This document shows, in pieces, positions 52,105 to 63,422 of a stretch of DNA of 64,000 nucleotides. The DNA lies in the NCBI GenBank assembly GCA_914767885.1, contig CAJZBQ010000036.1:682001-746000 (forward strand). Direction: 5' to 3'. The position numbers were made by a program, and so were the translations under genes. Source of the stretch: Blepharisma stoltei (lineage: Eukaryota > Ciliophora > Heterotrichea > Heterotrichida > Blepharismidae). Position 1 is the first letter of the stretch. The number at the start of each line of letters is the position of its first letter. The notes under the pieces are model-generated. The model was not told the origin of the DNA. It did not search any database and was given only the letters and a program-made list of their open reading frames with translations.

Positions 52105-52812
52105 AATTTTAATAGCTTGTATTTAAATTTCTTAAAAATATATATATATAAATTTCAATTCATGAGGAGGTTTTGAGCATTTTGCAATATATCAAAATTC
52201 CTCTGATTTTTGGAAAAGGATCAGATTTTAATATTTTCAGTTTTCTTCGCAAATTTGATATCCATTTTCTTCTGGAAAAATATAGACAATCTAATTTGAA
52301 TTAAAGTTTAAGGCAATTATTGACAATATTTGAGAATTTTACACATCACTTCAGCAAGTTTATTCACCAGCTTTGTCCCAAAATTTCAAATAATTTGGAG
52401 AATTCTGTTTCGACTTTTTGGAGCATGAGAAATGAATCATAAAATTCTATAAAGTTTAAAATCTCTGATATTATCATTGGAAAATAGCCTGCGTCAATTT
52501 ATATTATAAAAAATATATTAGCTATCAGAATTTGACTTTATTTATGCTTTCTGTAGTTCTTAAAAAATTTAATACGATTTTCCCAAACAAAGAAAATTTT
52601 TCATATTGCCCCATTTATACCTTCCAACCTTACTTTGAAAATTGTCAATGGGAAGCAGATTCAATGATTGATCATAATTTTATAGAATAGTAAAGATAAT
52701 AATTTAAATATTTGCTAGAGGTATTTTAAACATATATAATAAAATTATAAATAAATATAGCATGCAAAACAAACTTTACTAATCAGCATAGCATTTTAAT
52801 ATTAATTTAAGT
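52105..52812. other. Non-coding AT-rich spacer
   Basis: About 700 bp; a TATATATATATA run near 52140 and no other feature. Confidence 0.4.
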
Positions 52813-55800
52813 ATGGATTGCATTTGCATAGGTAAACAAGAGTGCTTGGGAGCTGTAGCAAATAACAAAGATTCTTATTTTATTCTATCAAAAGATTACG
52901 AACTTATAGAAATTGATATAGCCACTTCACATGTCAAAAATCGAGTGCAAGTTCCAAAGGAGAAATTAGGTGATAATTTGATTACTTTAAAATACAACCA
53001 GGAGCATATTTACATATTTTGGGGCCAGTCAGAATATTTAGTATTTCGACTAAACCCTCCAGAATTCCTATTAGATGTAGAATGTGGTGGGAAAAAACCT
53101 TATATTCCGCATAGCACTGCATTTACAGATGATTTGATTATATTTTCAACCTTTTCACATAGCAATATTTATATTCTCCCAATCTTTCCTCTCGCTCAGC
53201 AAGGCTTTTCTAAAAAGCCATCGAAATTGAAGATGACTTCAAAAGTTATTGCAAATCATGTGGTGGTTCAACCTATGTCGTCTTTCTTAATCGCTGCTTG
53301 CAGTGATGGACTTATACGAGTATGAAATTATCAAACAATTGAAGAGTTTTTACCTATTATTGATAGTGGGACTGATCAAAAAGCGAACAAAAAAATCATC
53401 AGCCACTTAATGAAAAAAAATATTTTACATCAAATTAATTGTTTGGAATTCAACCATAATGGAAGCAGATTACTATCTGGAGATGATGCTGGAGTGATAA
53501 ATGCATGAAATACAAGTGACATTACAAATTATTTACTAGACGCAAATATAAGAATTTCTGAGCAAGGAATTTTAGGAGTATCGTGAATAAATGATGATAA
53601 TTTTATAGGGCTCATAAAAGAAGGGACTTTAATTCTCATGCAAATATCTCAACAAGTTTCTGGGTAGCTTTTATATAGATCGACAAAGAGGAATTTGCCA
53701 TCAAAAATTAAAATAGTCTCTCAAAGCTTATTTTCGATACCTCATGATGTAATTTCTTCATTCCCACGGCAAGAATTAAGGTGCCTATATTCACTATCCA
53801 ATAATACAGTCCTGCTTGTTTGACCTTTTGATAACATGAAATACATTTTTCATTTATCTCTTATCAATTCTCAAAATGCATCCAATGGCTATCCAGCAAT
53901 ATGCCCAATGATTCAGCAGCCAATAGAATCTTTAATTACAAGCCCTATCAAATTTCCAGCTTACTTTTATTTTATATCAAAAAATGATATTATTGAATAC
54001 TCAGTTAAAGATGGAAAACAAAATTCGATAGCAAATTTACCTCCAGAACAAGCAGCTTATCTCAGCTTAGAATGTAAACCGAAAAGCGGGGGAAATCCTA
54101 TAGATATTCTGGCAATAAAAGAAATAAAAGGAACTAAGTATGCTCATTTACTAAGGAAAAATGGAGCGAATATAACTTCAAAACAATATAATGGAGTAGC
54201 CGGGTGCATTTTAGGGGAAGAAAATGAAATAGGAGAAAATTTATTAATTGTAGGAGAAGATAGATCTTCAGTGATTTTATATTACTTAGACGGCGATGAA
54301 GAACCTGAGAATTTCACTTTAAGTATGAAAATAAAAAATGTTTACTGGACTCCTCTTCAATATGGCTTCAGTGTCGTTTATGAAACTTTGCATGAGCATA
54401 GCATAAGGTTATCAAAGAGTGTAAGAACTGGTAGGACTGAAGATGTAGACTTAAGCGACAAAGACGTATTTAAGCTTACTTATGACGAAATTTTAACATG
54501 CTTAAAATGAGACAACGTCAATATTAAACTAGCTATAGGAACGAGTAAAAGAATTTGTATTTTAAATTCTGAGTTGCAGCCTTTAGAACAATGTATATTG
54601 GAGAAGCCTAAATGAAGTGTCCCAACTTCTGTATTTTGGTATGGAAACACATTGCTTTTTTCAAGGCATGAAGGAATTTACTATTATTCCAAAAGAATAA
54701 AGCTGTTGTTCCAAGTTTTAACACCTTCTATCATATGTGGAGCTTTAAACGATAGAATTCTATTAGCAGTCAAGTCAAACAACATAGAAATCCAAGCCCG
54801 ACCAATCACGATGCTAGAGCCTCTAATCTCAGGATACATAAAGACTCATCCAGATGAAGAGAAAATCAATAAAATTGTTAGAATGATGAACACTCCTCTA
54901 ATTTCAGAGGATTTAATCAAAAATTTACTCGATTCAGGGTATTCAGAGGCAGCTTGGTTTTTAGTTGAAAATTCAGAGTCAAGCTATGTATCTTTGCCTT
55001 TGAGGATAAAAATATTGAAAAAATTGAATTTGTTTGATGATATTTTAGATAAACTTTTACACAAGAAGTACCTTGAAGATCCATATGAACTGAAACATTT
55101 TTTAGTTGAGTTTAATTCTGATCACAACTGGAAACTTGAGAAAAATCTTATATCAGAAATGGCAAAATATTTTGAGGAAAGAGGACAGCTTTTAAAAGCT
55201 GCAAAGTGCTTGGAATTGACGAATAATTTAAAAGATCTTGAAATTTTACTAGCTCAACAAGGTATAAATCCTTCTCCTTACATCTTAAATTCTAAACAAA
55301 GTGTTTTTATAGATCCTCCTGGATTTCAAGATATTGATTTTCAGATTCAGCCTCCCAATTTGTTTCCTATAAAGCTTGGCTTTGGAGAGTCTCCATTTAT
55401 TCAACTAGCAAACAGCTTTGAAATTATTCCCACTCACTCTGATAATATCGGCCAATGGTTTGGCTGGGATTCTCTCAAAGAATTTGAAAGAGCTGCACCC
55501 CAATTTATCGATCTCGCTTTAATTGAAGAAGAGAAAGGAGGAAACCAAGAGCTTAGCGAAGAGGAGGCTCTCGCCGTATATTTAAGATGTGACGAAGGTA
55601 AAGGCAACCAGCTCGGAAACGTAATGAATAGCAAAGCATATTTCATTAATGAAAGGATGTGGGGAGGAATGTTAGATGAAGGAGACCCTATGGAATATGA
55701 AGATAAATGGGGAAAAAGATGTCAGCCAAATTATAGCTTAAGTTTTGTGATGGAAAGTAGACTCGTCATTGACGACTTGAAGCCTGACAAAAAATTTTCT

Positions 55801-56415
55801 ATTGAGTTTTGGTGCAGCTTAAAAGCACTAGAAGATGCTTGTTTATTCAAAACTGGGACTTTCGAATGCAGAATTGATAACGCTGTATATAAGTGCACGA
55901 ATAATGCTTATAGCTTAAAATTAATTGAGCCAAAACATGAGCAAGATGAAGAATTTCAACCAATTTTGCCGATAGTCGAAAATATTTGATTCCATACCTG
56001 TATAACTTATTCTACTCCAAATTTATCGATATACAAAAATGGCAGACTAATGTATACAGCTAATGTGGTTGATCTATCTATGGGAGATTCTTTCATTTTT
56101 GGTGGATTAAATGGCTACATCAGCGAAATCAGGATATGGAAAACTCAAAGAAAATCTGAACAAATAAAAGAAGTTTATAAATGTCCTCATGATATTTTGA
56201 CCGAAAAAAGAAGGAAAAAATGGACCGCTATTAAAATCAATAAAAATGAAAGCGAAAATAAAGAAAAAGCTGCAGGATTATTACTGCCAAAGCCAGAGCA
56301 GCCTATAAAGTTGCAGGCGCCAAAATCATTGAAGCCTCCTGGCAGACTTTTAGCTCCTCCAAAAGCACCAGTTAAATTAGAAGAAAAAAGCAAATCCTTT
56401 GATGAAGATTCATAA
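52813..56415 (+). CDS. WD40 / alpha-solenoid / lectin-like large protein
   Basis: 1195 aa after one 15-nt intron. N-terminal about 300 residues form WD40-type blades (SDGLIRVWNYQTIEEF and DDAGVINAWNTSDI, both with TGA as the W). A second beta-rich region follows (KYIFHLSLINSQNASNGYP onward). Residues about 600-760 are an alpha-solenoid (LLDSGYSEAAWFLVENSESS, EMAKYFEERGQLLKAAKCLE). The C-terminal part has a concanavalin/LamG-like fold (KKFSIEFWCSLKALED, SIYKNGRLMYTANVVDLS, GLNGYISEIRIWKTQRK) and a Pro/Lys tail. The first two parts resemble vesicle-coat and tether proteins; the lectin-like end is unusual for those. At least eight TGA codons are Trp. No named family is claimed. Confidence 0.75.
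53664..53678 (+). other. 15-nt intron in the WD40/solenoid gene
   Basis: GTAGCTTTTATATAG. Removal joins QQVSG to STKRNLPSK and deletes an in-frame TAG. Confidence 0.88.
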
Positions 56416-56534
56416 TTTGAAGATTATTAATTTTAATCGGCTTCTATAATATTAAAGGATATTTTTAGCCAATAGATTAATGTATAATACATTATTATAA
56501 TTACTACTCATTATGAATAATCATTATCTCTGAT

Positions 56535-57248
56535 CTATCCACAGCATCCTCCAGTTTTCGCAATAGACGTGCCTGATGTAACTTTCTGAGAAGTCGGAGC
56601 AAAGCTGTTATTATTCGTAGGTCTGCTAACGGAGACTGTTGAAAGAATTTTCTTTGACATGTTTTCAAACGCTTGCTTCACATTCTGAGCGCTTTTTGCG
56701 GAAGTTTCCATATAATCCATCCCAAGCCTTTCTGCAAGATGCTGAGCTTCCTCTGGTTTAACTTGCCTTTGATTTGCTAAGTCAGCTTTATTTCCTATCA
56801 ATAGCTTAGGCACTGAACTCTGCAAATACCCTTGAGCTTCTTCATGCCAGCGTGTAATGTTCTGGAAAGTTGTAGGATTAGTAATGTCGTACATAAGCAT
56901 TATTCCTTGAGCTCCTCTATAATAGGATGCCACAATATTCCTGAAGCGGTCTTGCCCAGCTGTATCTCATAGTTGGAGCTTGATTCTTTTTCCATTAACT
57001 GAGAGATTTGCAATTTTAAAGTCAACACCGATTGTAGTCTGAAATTCAGGACTGTACATATCATCAACAAATCTTAGCAGGACTGAAGTTTTCCCAACAG
57101 CGCTGTCACCTATAATTAATATGCCTATTCACAATGAATGAAAATATTCCTACTGTTTAGCCGTTTTACTTTTTTTTCTATGATATAAGATGTTTATATT
57201 CTCTATAACCAGGTATATCTTGAAAAGGTGGTCGTATTCTGAATCCAT
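56535..57248 (-). CDS. Rab1-like small GTPase with a short IES
   Basis: 205 aa after removing a 96-bp IES. Start [10 protein letters not shown]; the repair gives [20 protein letters not shown] (P-loop), [13 protein letters not shown] (switch I), [12 protein letters not shown] (switch II, Trp encoded by TGA at 56967-56969), [16 protein letters not shown], and the C-terminal GGCCG prenylation end. It looks closest to the Rab1/Rab8 group that controls ER-Golgi or exocytic traffic. The WDTAGQ Trp is invariant in Rab proteins and is the best single proof of the genetic code here. Confidence 0.95.
57122..57217. mobile_element. Short 96-bp IES in the Rab gene
   Basis: Between TA 57120-57121 and TA 57216-57217. 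Both ends read inward as TATGCCT and TATACCT, a short terminal inverted repeat. Deletion joins DHLFKI to [10 protein letters not shown]. No M1-M5 sequence. Confidence 0.85.
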
Positions 57249-57378
57249 ATTATCTCTTAACAGATTATATGGAAAATTGTAAAAGAAATATTTATTCCGA
57301 GAGGTGCTGACGGTTTGGTTTATGGAAGAATGCATTAAAATTTATTTAGCATAAAGCGATGGGAATCTTTATTAGTAA

Positions 57379-60300
57379 TTATTTAGCTAATGTTCTCATT
57401 TCATTTATCGTCTTTAGAAAAGATGCTTTTTCATAAGTTTCTGGAGATTTTTCAATTGTGGAAATGATATGCTTATAAATTTGGCCATCAGACATAGCAA
57501 GTATAGAACTCAGTATAAAATCTGGAGGTGCAATAGCATCAATTAAATCCACCGCGAAATTTCCAATTTTATCGCACAGTTCAAAGATTTTATCTTTTAT
57601 TAATTTTCCTTGTTCATAACTCAGGTACCTGACCATATAAATTTCTAAGTCTTTTCTGATTTTCTCTAAGGCATATAGTTGAATAAATCATTTAATCATT
57701 TCTTTTGTTTCAGAATTATCCAATTTTTCTTGGTCTTCTATAAGTGTGTTTATCATAAATATTTCAATATAAGCTTTTGGCAATTCTTGCAAATAAAAAA
57801 TCTGACTCCCTTTTAAATTGGAACAAAAAATCCTGTATCAATTTAAAGGGGAATATTTTTTCAATAAATAATTTTTAAAATCTTAAATCTTAAAAAATAT
57901 AAATTGAGCACAATACTTTAAATTTTAATTGTTTCTATCAAGAAGCAATTAAAAAGAAATCGATTCGAAGCGAAAACTGTTTAAATAGCATTCTAGTGTA
58001 TTTTTTCCATAAAAATAAGCCAAAATTAATTTTATAACTTTTTTTTTTTTAAATTTTTTTAATTTTTTGTGAGAGAGAGAAGATTATAATTATCTTAAGA
58101 GCTGATCCAATTTTAAATCTTTTTATTTTTTCTTCTTTTCTTAAAATTTTTAAGTAAAATGTTGGGAAAATCTCTTGTAGCCATATAATCTAAAATTTTA
58201 AAAACTATAAATTGACTTCAATACTTTGAATTTAATTTATTTGGATGAAGATTTAAATAAAAAATTAATCTATTCTGTGTTTTAAAACTGTTTTAATAGC
58301 ATTCTACTTGCATTTTGTCTATTATATTATTAGGTCAAAGCTAATTTTAAAATTAGTATCCTAATCTTAAATTTTTTTCAAGTTGTTAAAAAATATGTTT
58401 AATTTTAATGTTTTGTGAATTCCTCTAGCGCTGCAGTGCCTTAAGTCCTCTTTAACTTGAGATTTAGCTTTAATAACAGCTCTGAACAACGATAGGTTGT
58501 TTGGCCAAACCGTCAAACTGTTAAAGCTATTAATCCCTTTTAGACTTCTCTAGTCCATGCCAGTCTAAGCATAGACAACCTCTCTTCAGGCTGAGACTCT
58601 CAAGAAGCTTGAACTTCTCTCACAAAGCTCGTATAATAGGCTACTGATGAATAGAACTAGGACTCTATCCCTAACTGCCATTTTAAATATTGTGCCTAAA
58701 ATATATATAATCTGTTGGCAAAATTTCTTATGGACGTTATACGCGCCATTTTCATATGAAATTTCAAATTAAGAATTTGCCGCACTAAAATCTGCGTTTT
58801 GAAACGCATATTCGGTTTTTACATACCAAATTCAAAATGGCATGCATATGCATGATCAGAAATTTAGGCAATAAATAATACGCCCTTCCTATAGATGGCG
58901 CGCAATGCGCCATCTATAGGAAGGGCGTAGTCCAATACTTTAAATTTTAATTTATTTTATGAAGAATCAAATAAAAATGTAAATCTACTTAGTGTGAAAA
59001 TTGTTTAAATAACGCTCTACTTTTATGCTATCTATATAATTAGATCAAAACTAATTTTATAAAAATTAGTATTCTCATCGTTAAATTTTCCTATTGAAAA
59101 AATCATTCTAAATAAAGGGGTGTTAAAGTATCAAAAAAATACAAATTTTATCATGCTTTGCTGCAATTTAAAAGGGGATGGAGTGAGAATTATTCCATGT
59201 TTGGGAAATCTCTGAATATTTGCCAGCATTTTCTTTAATTCTTGCTATAGCCTCGTGCAAAAGGTAATTAAATTTATATTCAAGCATGCTTACCAAACAG
59301 TCAATATTTTCTAGGTCCTCTAAACTGGAAAAGCTTCCCTTGAGTTCTTTTAGTTTTTCTGAATCAGGTATCATAAAGCTCAGGGTTGGAACAGTTATTC
59401 TTATTCCTTTAAAGTACTTTTGGAACTGCTTCAATATAAATCTTGCTGTCTGCTGCAATAAAACGTGATTGTCTCCTTCCCAAGTCACTTGAATGTCTTG
59501 ATCATTTCTAATCCTTGCGAACTGAGAATATACTGAATACGCTAGCCCTCCACAGGCTTCTCTACAGGCTTGAATAGTTTCATTTGCGTACCAAGTCCCG
59601 ACGGGCTTCATAGAGGCTAAAATTGCATGAATTTCTGTGATTTCTTCATTTTCTGGGTCATTTAATATTTTTTGTTTTAAAGAAAGAGCCCAAGATTTTA
59701 CTTTATGATAAGAAGAGATAAAAACAAAAAATTTCGCTAAATGAGGGAATATTCGATATTTTTGGGTCTGATATTCAATTACAGCAGATTCTGTATCCTT
59801 AACACCAGTTGATGAAAATTGTTTTCGGGTTGCTGAAAATCTTATAGCGGCTAGGAATATTTTGCATGTTTCCTTTTTAGGTTTGGTCCAAATTTTTCGA
59901 TAGCGAGACATTTTCTCTAAAAAATACGTTAAGCTTCGATAAATGTCTTACATGGAAAAAAAAGCCAAGCTTTTACTAGGAAATGCCACTTTATCAAAAC
60001 CTTCCTACTAAAAAAATGTCCATCTTATAGCTATAGTTAATGACAAATGCATAGATATTGATGTGCTACCAATACAAGAAATTCTTCCTCCCATTAAGCT
60101 AAGTAGCATGATTCCTAGTCTTTTTTCATTGTTTTTTATAATGCTTTTGAATTTTCCTTCATTAGAGATATGGCTAATTCTGTCAAGAAGGGCATCATAT
60201 GGGACGAAGTAATCCTTAAAAAGTATAAAGCCATTGTCAATTCCATTTAGACCATTTTTCATCCCACAGTCGCCAACAGTAACTCCAGGCATAGGGTCAT

Positions 60301-61106
60301 GAGTTGTTTTATTTCTTATTCTGACTGCAAAAGCATGAACTCCTCTATTGACTCCTTCAACAAAAAGTTGAGCGAAAATGACTGCCATGTCAGCTGTTTT
60401 TCCCATTGCTCCTATTCACCATTTAGCACTTGTAGAGGTTGGGCTGTTCAAAATGAATCCGCGGGTTTTATGATCATAAACAGCTGTGGTTTCTAAGGCT
60501 GCCACATTAGTGCCATGCCCTAATTCAGTCATCCCAAAGCAGCCATAATCTTTTAATAGTCTTCCATTTTCTATTAATAATTTATGCTTTTCTGTGCCTA
60601 ATAATTCAATCGAAAATGTATACTTATATACTTGTATAGTTTTGAATATTTCATTATAAAAATTGAATAATATTGATTTGCCAAAATTTAGCAAAAATCT
60701 GTATATATAAAATAAGATGAACCATTAATCTGGCTGCAAAAGACTGTGAATACAAATTCATGCCATGCAACACAGCCATTATATGATTGATATCATCTTT
60801 ATTATATGAAGGATTTGACAATATTTTCCCATAAGTAGCTAATATTTGGCGAAGAATTAGCTCACGATACTCAGGGATCGATAAATGTGTTTCTTTATAA
60901 TGGTCAAAAAGTGACTGTGATTCCATCATATAAGAAATCATTTCTTCAACTATAGAACTCCGTCCTCCATATATTAAATTCCTTAGAGAGCTTGAATCAA
61001 AACTTGTTTTTTTTCTATATGAAGTTAAGGTGTCCGATATAGGAATCTCAGGAAATCTGCTTAAAAGATGTTTGGAAATAAGGGTCAGCCTTTTTTGTGG
61101 ATCCAT
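57379..61106 (-). CDS. ACOX: Acyl-CoA oxidase, interrupted several times
   Basis: Peroxisomal beta-oxidation enzyme (acyl-CoA to trans-2-enoyl-CoA plus H2O2). Marks: N-terminal [41 protein letters not shown] (FAD/substrate motif), [20 protein letters not shown] (TGA as Trp), [20 protein letters not shown], then [20 protein letters not shown] and [20 protein letters not shown] restored by removing 59849-60031. [15 protein letters not shown] follows. The C-terminal oxidase domain continues after the 57804-59184 insertion ([27 protein letters not shown]) and ends EMRTLAK. A one-base frame difference around 60690-60720 remains unexplained. No clear C-terminal SKL. Confidence 0.92.
58435..58690 (-). 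repeat. GC-richer retroposon fragment nested in the M2 composite
   Basis: Contains GGCCAAACCGTCAAACTG, the reverse complement of which resembles GGTTCGACGGTTAGGCC of R11, plus blocks on the R11 pattern. No TSD recognised. Confidence 0.6.
58879..58929. repeat. Perfect 23-bp hairpin
   Basis: Arms at 58879-58901 and 58907-58929 are perfect reverse complements (TACGCCCTTCCTATAGATGG...) around the 5-nt loop GCAAT. It shares its GGCGC/GCGCC apex with the R9 hairpin. Confidence 0.97.
59849..60031. mobile_element. 183-bp eliminated segment in ACOX
   Basis: Flanked by TCTTATAGC repeats (59840-59848 and 60023-60031), which contain TA. Deletion of one repeat plus the segment restores [13 protein letters not shown]; retained, the frame hits TAG. 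No TIR or MITE family recognised. Confidence 0.8.
60602..60670. mobile_element. Candidate 69-bp IES in ACOX (in-frame, stopless)
   Basis: Inward ends TAATTCAATC and TTATTCAATT resemble a short TIR next to TA. Deletion gives GKSILGTEKH, closer to acyl-CoA oxidases than the longer reading, which has about 23 extra residues. It has no stop, so retention is also possible. Confidence 0.4.
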
Positions 61107-61471
61107 TTATTAATAATTGTTGCTTAATTTAGTGATGTCATTAGTTCTTATTATTTGATTATGGTGATACACTAAAGATTAATTCTAGAAATACTTAGGA
61201 GTTTCTTGATAAATTCTTTAAAATCAGATAATTAGACAATTAGCAACTTGGTTTAGCAAGGAAAATAAGAGGATTAAATTAAACGCAACATCAAGGATAA
61301 AATTTTAAATGAGGTCAATTAAATTTTTATAATTTTATAATGCACAAAAGTACCTAGAGAAGGCAGTGAATTTTATGGATAAGTTAAGAGGAAATAGAGC
61401 TCTGAACTAGGGAGATATTGCCTTTGAATTGCTTGAGAAGTCGGAGGCAACTTGAGATGAAAAAGAATCAC
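61107..61471. other. Spacer 5' of ACOX
   Basis: AT-rich, likely promoter of the minus-strand ACOX gene; no other feature. Confidence 0.4.
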
Positions 61472-61682
61472 TTAATTCTTTCTCCCCGTGATCAAGCAAA
61501 ACTATTAGAAAATTCTATACTGTGAAAATCAGCTAGAAAAAATTTTTTTTATAAAATCTTTAATATAAAGAATAATATCATTTTTTTAAATTTTTATTTA
61601 AAAGATTTTTAGAAGAAAAAAAAAAATAATATATTAACTCCTCACAAGCAAAAAAATTTTACTTGTTTACTGAGGGGAGTTA
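61472..61682. mobile_element. Shortened M1 relative
   Basis: Starts TTAATTCTTTCTCCCCGTG, has the AAACTATTAGAAAATTC inner block, and ends with the hairpin AACTCCTCACAAGC / ACTGAGGGGAGTT. The core is largely lost. Confidence 0.65.
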
Positions 61683-62564
61683 AGTATTTTAAAAGCATAT
61701 GCTTTTTCAGTCATAAACAAACAGTATATACATCAATTATATTTCATCGAAATGGTTAAAATATAATTAAATTAATTTTATCATAGATTAAGACCTTCAG
61801 AGTTCAAATCAAGCAAATTTTTTTTTGTTTTAAAATTAAAATTAATTATCTCTACATTAAACATTTGCACAATCAGCTTAGAAGAGAGCATAGCTGATGA
61901 TTTCATATGTTTTTTCACATCGACTCGGTAAATAATTTTTTTTCTAATTTCTTTGAAAAATAAAATAATATACTTTGAATCTTAACCCTTTTGGTGAATA
62001 AGAAACATTCTCTAAAATATTTTTTAATTTCATATGGAGATTATTAAATATTTAAAGTTTCAATCTGCAAAAATTGTTTTCGTCATGCATAACTTTTTTG
62101 AATTATTAATTTGAGGTCAGAAAAGTTTATTTTTATAAAAACTTGTTTATATTATTTGATTAATTTATTATTCCTAAATTTTTATTAAAATGAGTCCAAA
62201 CATAATTATATTCTGCTTTGTCACTTTTACTTTATGATGGGCAAACTATTTTCTAATTATAAAAATCTGGTCTATAATAATGAAAAAATTAAGGAAAGGA
62301 CGTTTAGTTTATCCTGATAATTCAGCAATTGCTTTCTAATCTTAAAAACATAAAACCTCAAAAAAATCTCATAGTAATAGTCTGAATCAGGTATAGCTTG
62401 ATAGAGCTAATATTTACTTCTCCATTGCTATTTCATCAAGCTGTTACGCTTAATATGCTTTCAATATATTTTATTAATGCGAAGAACTTGAAAGCATGCA
62501 TTTATCGTATTTTACTTAAGCCAAATTGCATATAAAGTCGTATACTATCTTTCACAAATTAATA
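61683..62564. other. Non-coding AT-rich spacer
   Basis: Nothing supported in about 880 bp. Confidence 0.4.
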
Positions 62565-62790
62565 ATTGTGGAAAATAGTAGTTTTTATAAAATTAGCTTT
62601 GAACTAAATGAATGGAAGAAGTGAAGTTAAAATGCTTCTTAAAGAGTTTTCACACTAAATTGATTAATTTTTTTGGATTAATTCTTCATAAAGTAAAATA
62701 AATTCGAAATATAGTGTTTAATTTAAATTTTTTTAAAAAAATCCCTCCAAACTGGAATAGGAATTTTTTTCTGATTTATCGGGGAAGTTA
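62565..62790. repeat. Degenerate M2 copy
   Basis: Matches the M2 core in reverse orientation (TTTTTATAAAATTAGCTTTG; TTTTCACACTAAATTGATTA) and ends with a decayed CCCTCCAAACTGGAATAGG. Confidence 0.65.
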
Positions 62791-62854
62791 GATTGCTCCA
62801 TATGTCTTGTTAAATCCGCGTTTTATGCAAGACAGAATATAGAACTTTCTCTTC

Positions 62855-62940
62855 AATAGCGCGATAAGGTGCATTCCTAGGTTTTACCGGAGGGTCTTGG
62901 ACATATGAAAACCTGCTATTCCTTATTCATCGGGGAGAAA
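62855..62940. repeat. M5 end remnant
   Basis: TCTTCAATAGCGCGATAAGG through GCATTCCTAGG to CATCGGGGAGAAAA aligns with the left TIR of the M5 element at 35295; no matching right end found within the window. Confidence 0.55.
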
Positions 62941-63422
62941 AACAGCCTAAATAAAGAATTCTGCCTGGTCAATCTCGAGAACTTGAAGAGAGGCTGGTGG
63001 AAAATTTACATTTTGGTTCGTCAAATGGATCTGACGAGCCAATTCTGGCCAGTACTTGAAATAAAAAATGATAGTTGCCAGAATTTTTTTATTAATTTTC
63101 TGATGAAGAGTATGATCAGAATTTTAATAAATGGCATAGAATCAAGTAATTAATTCAAGATTTGATTAAGTAGTGACTTAACCATCTTATTTTTTTTTAA
63201 AATTTCAAAATTCAAACTTTTAATAGAAGATTTGAAGAGATAATTTAAGCATAAAGATAACGTAATAAATACTCATTACTGCCTTAGGGAGACGATGCCA
63301 GTAATGATTTTTATAATTTGACTTTTTCCATAGTGACTTAACCATCTTAATAATTTTTTAAAATTTCAAAATAATTTTGATAAAATAAGTCCTTCTTGAA
63401 TACTCTTAAATTTTTGCTTACT
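62941..63422. other. Spacer with unclassified repeats
   Basis: GTAGTGACTTAACCATCTTA occurs near 63170 and again near 63332, a direct repeat about 160 bp apart. An 82-codon ORF at 62905-63153 overlaps the M5 remnant and shows no domain. Confidence 0.35.

Larger units (their letters stand above)
57804..59184. mobile_element. Composite M2 element in an ACOX exon, TCA target
   Basis: 1381 bp with ends ACTCCCTTTTAAATTGG and, inverted, ACTCCATCCCCTTTTAAAT. Inside are three related AT-rich units (around 57900, 58200, 58920), a GC-rich retroposon-like stretch (58435-58690) and a perfect hairpin (58879-58929). Flanks read TCA rather than TTA; removal restores SQIFYLQ in frame. Confidence 0.85.

Noticed and set aside
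52140-52152. TATATATATATA run as a promoter or origin
   Set aside because: A simple dinucleotide run in very AT-rich DNA with nothing to support a function.
59168-59911. A separate gene starting MSRYRKIW
   Set aside because: The first 22 residues come from the 183-bp eliminated segment; the rest is the acyl-CoA oxidase.
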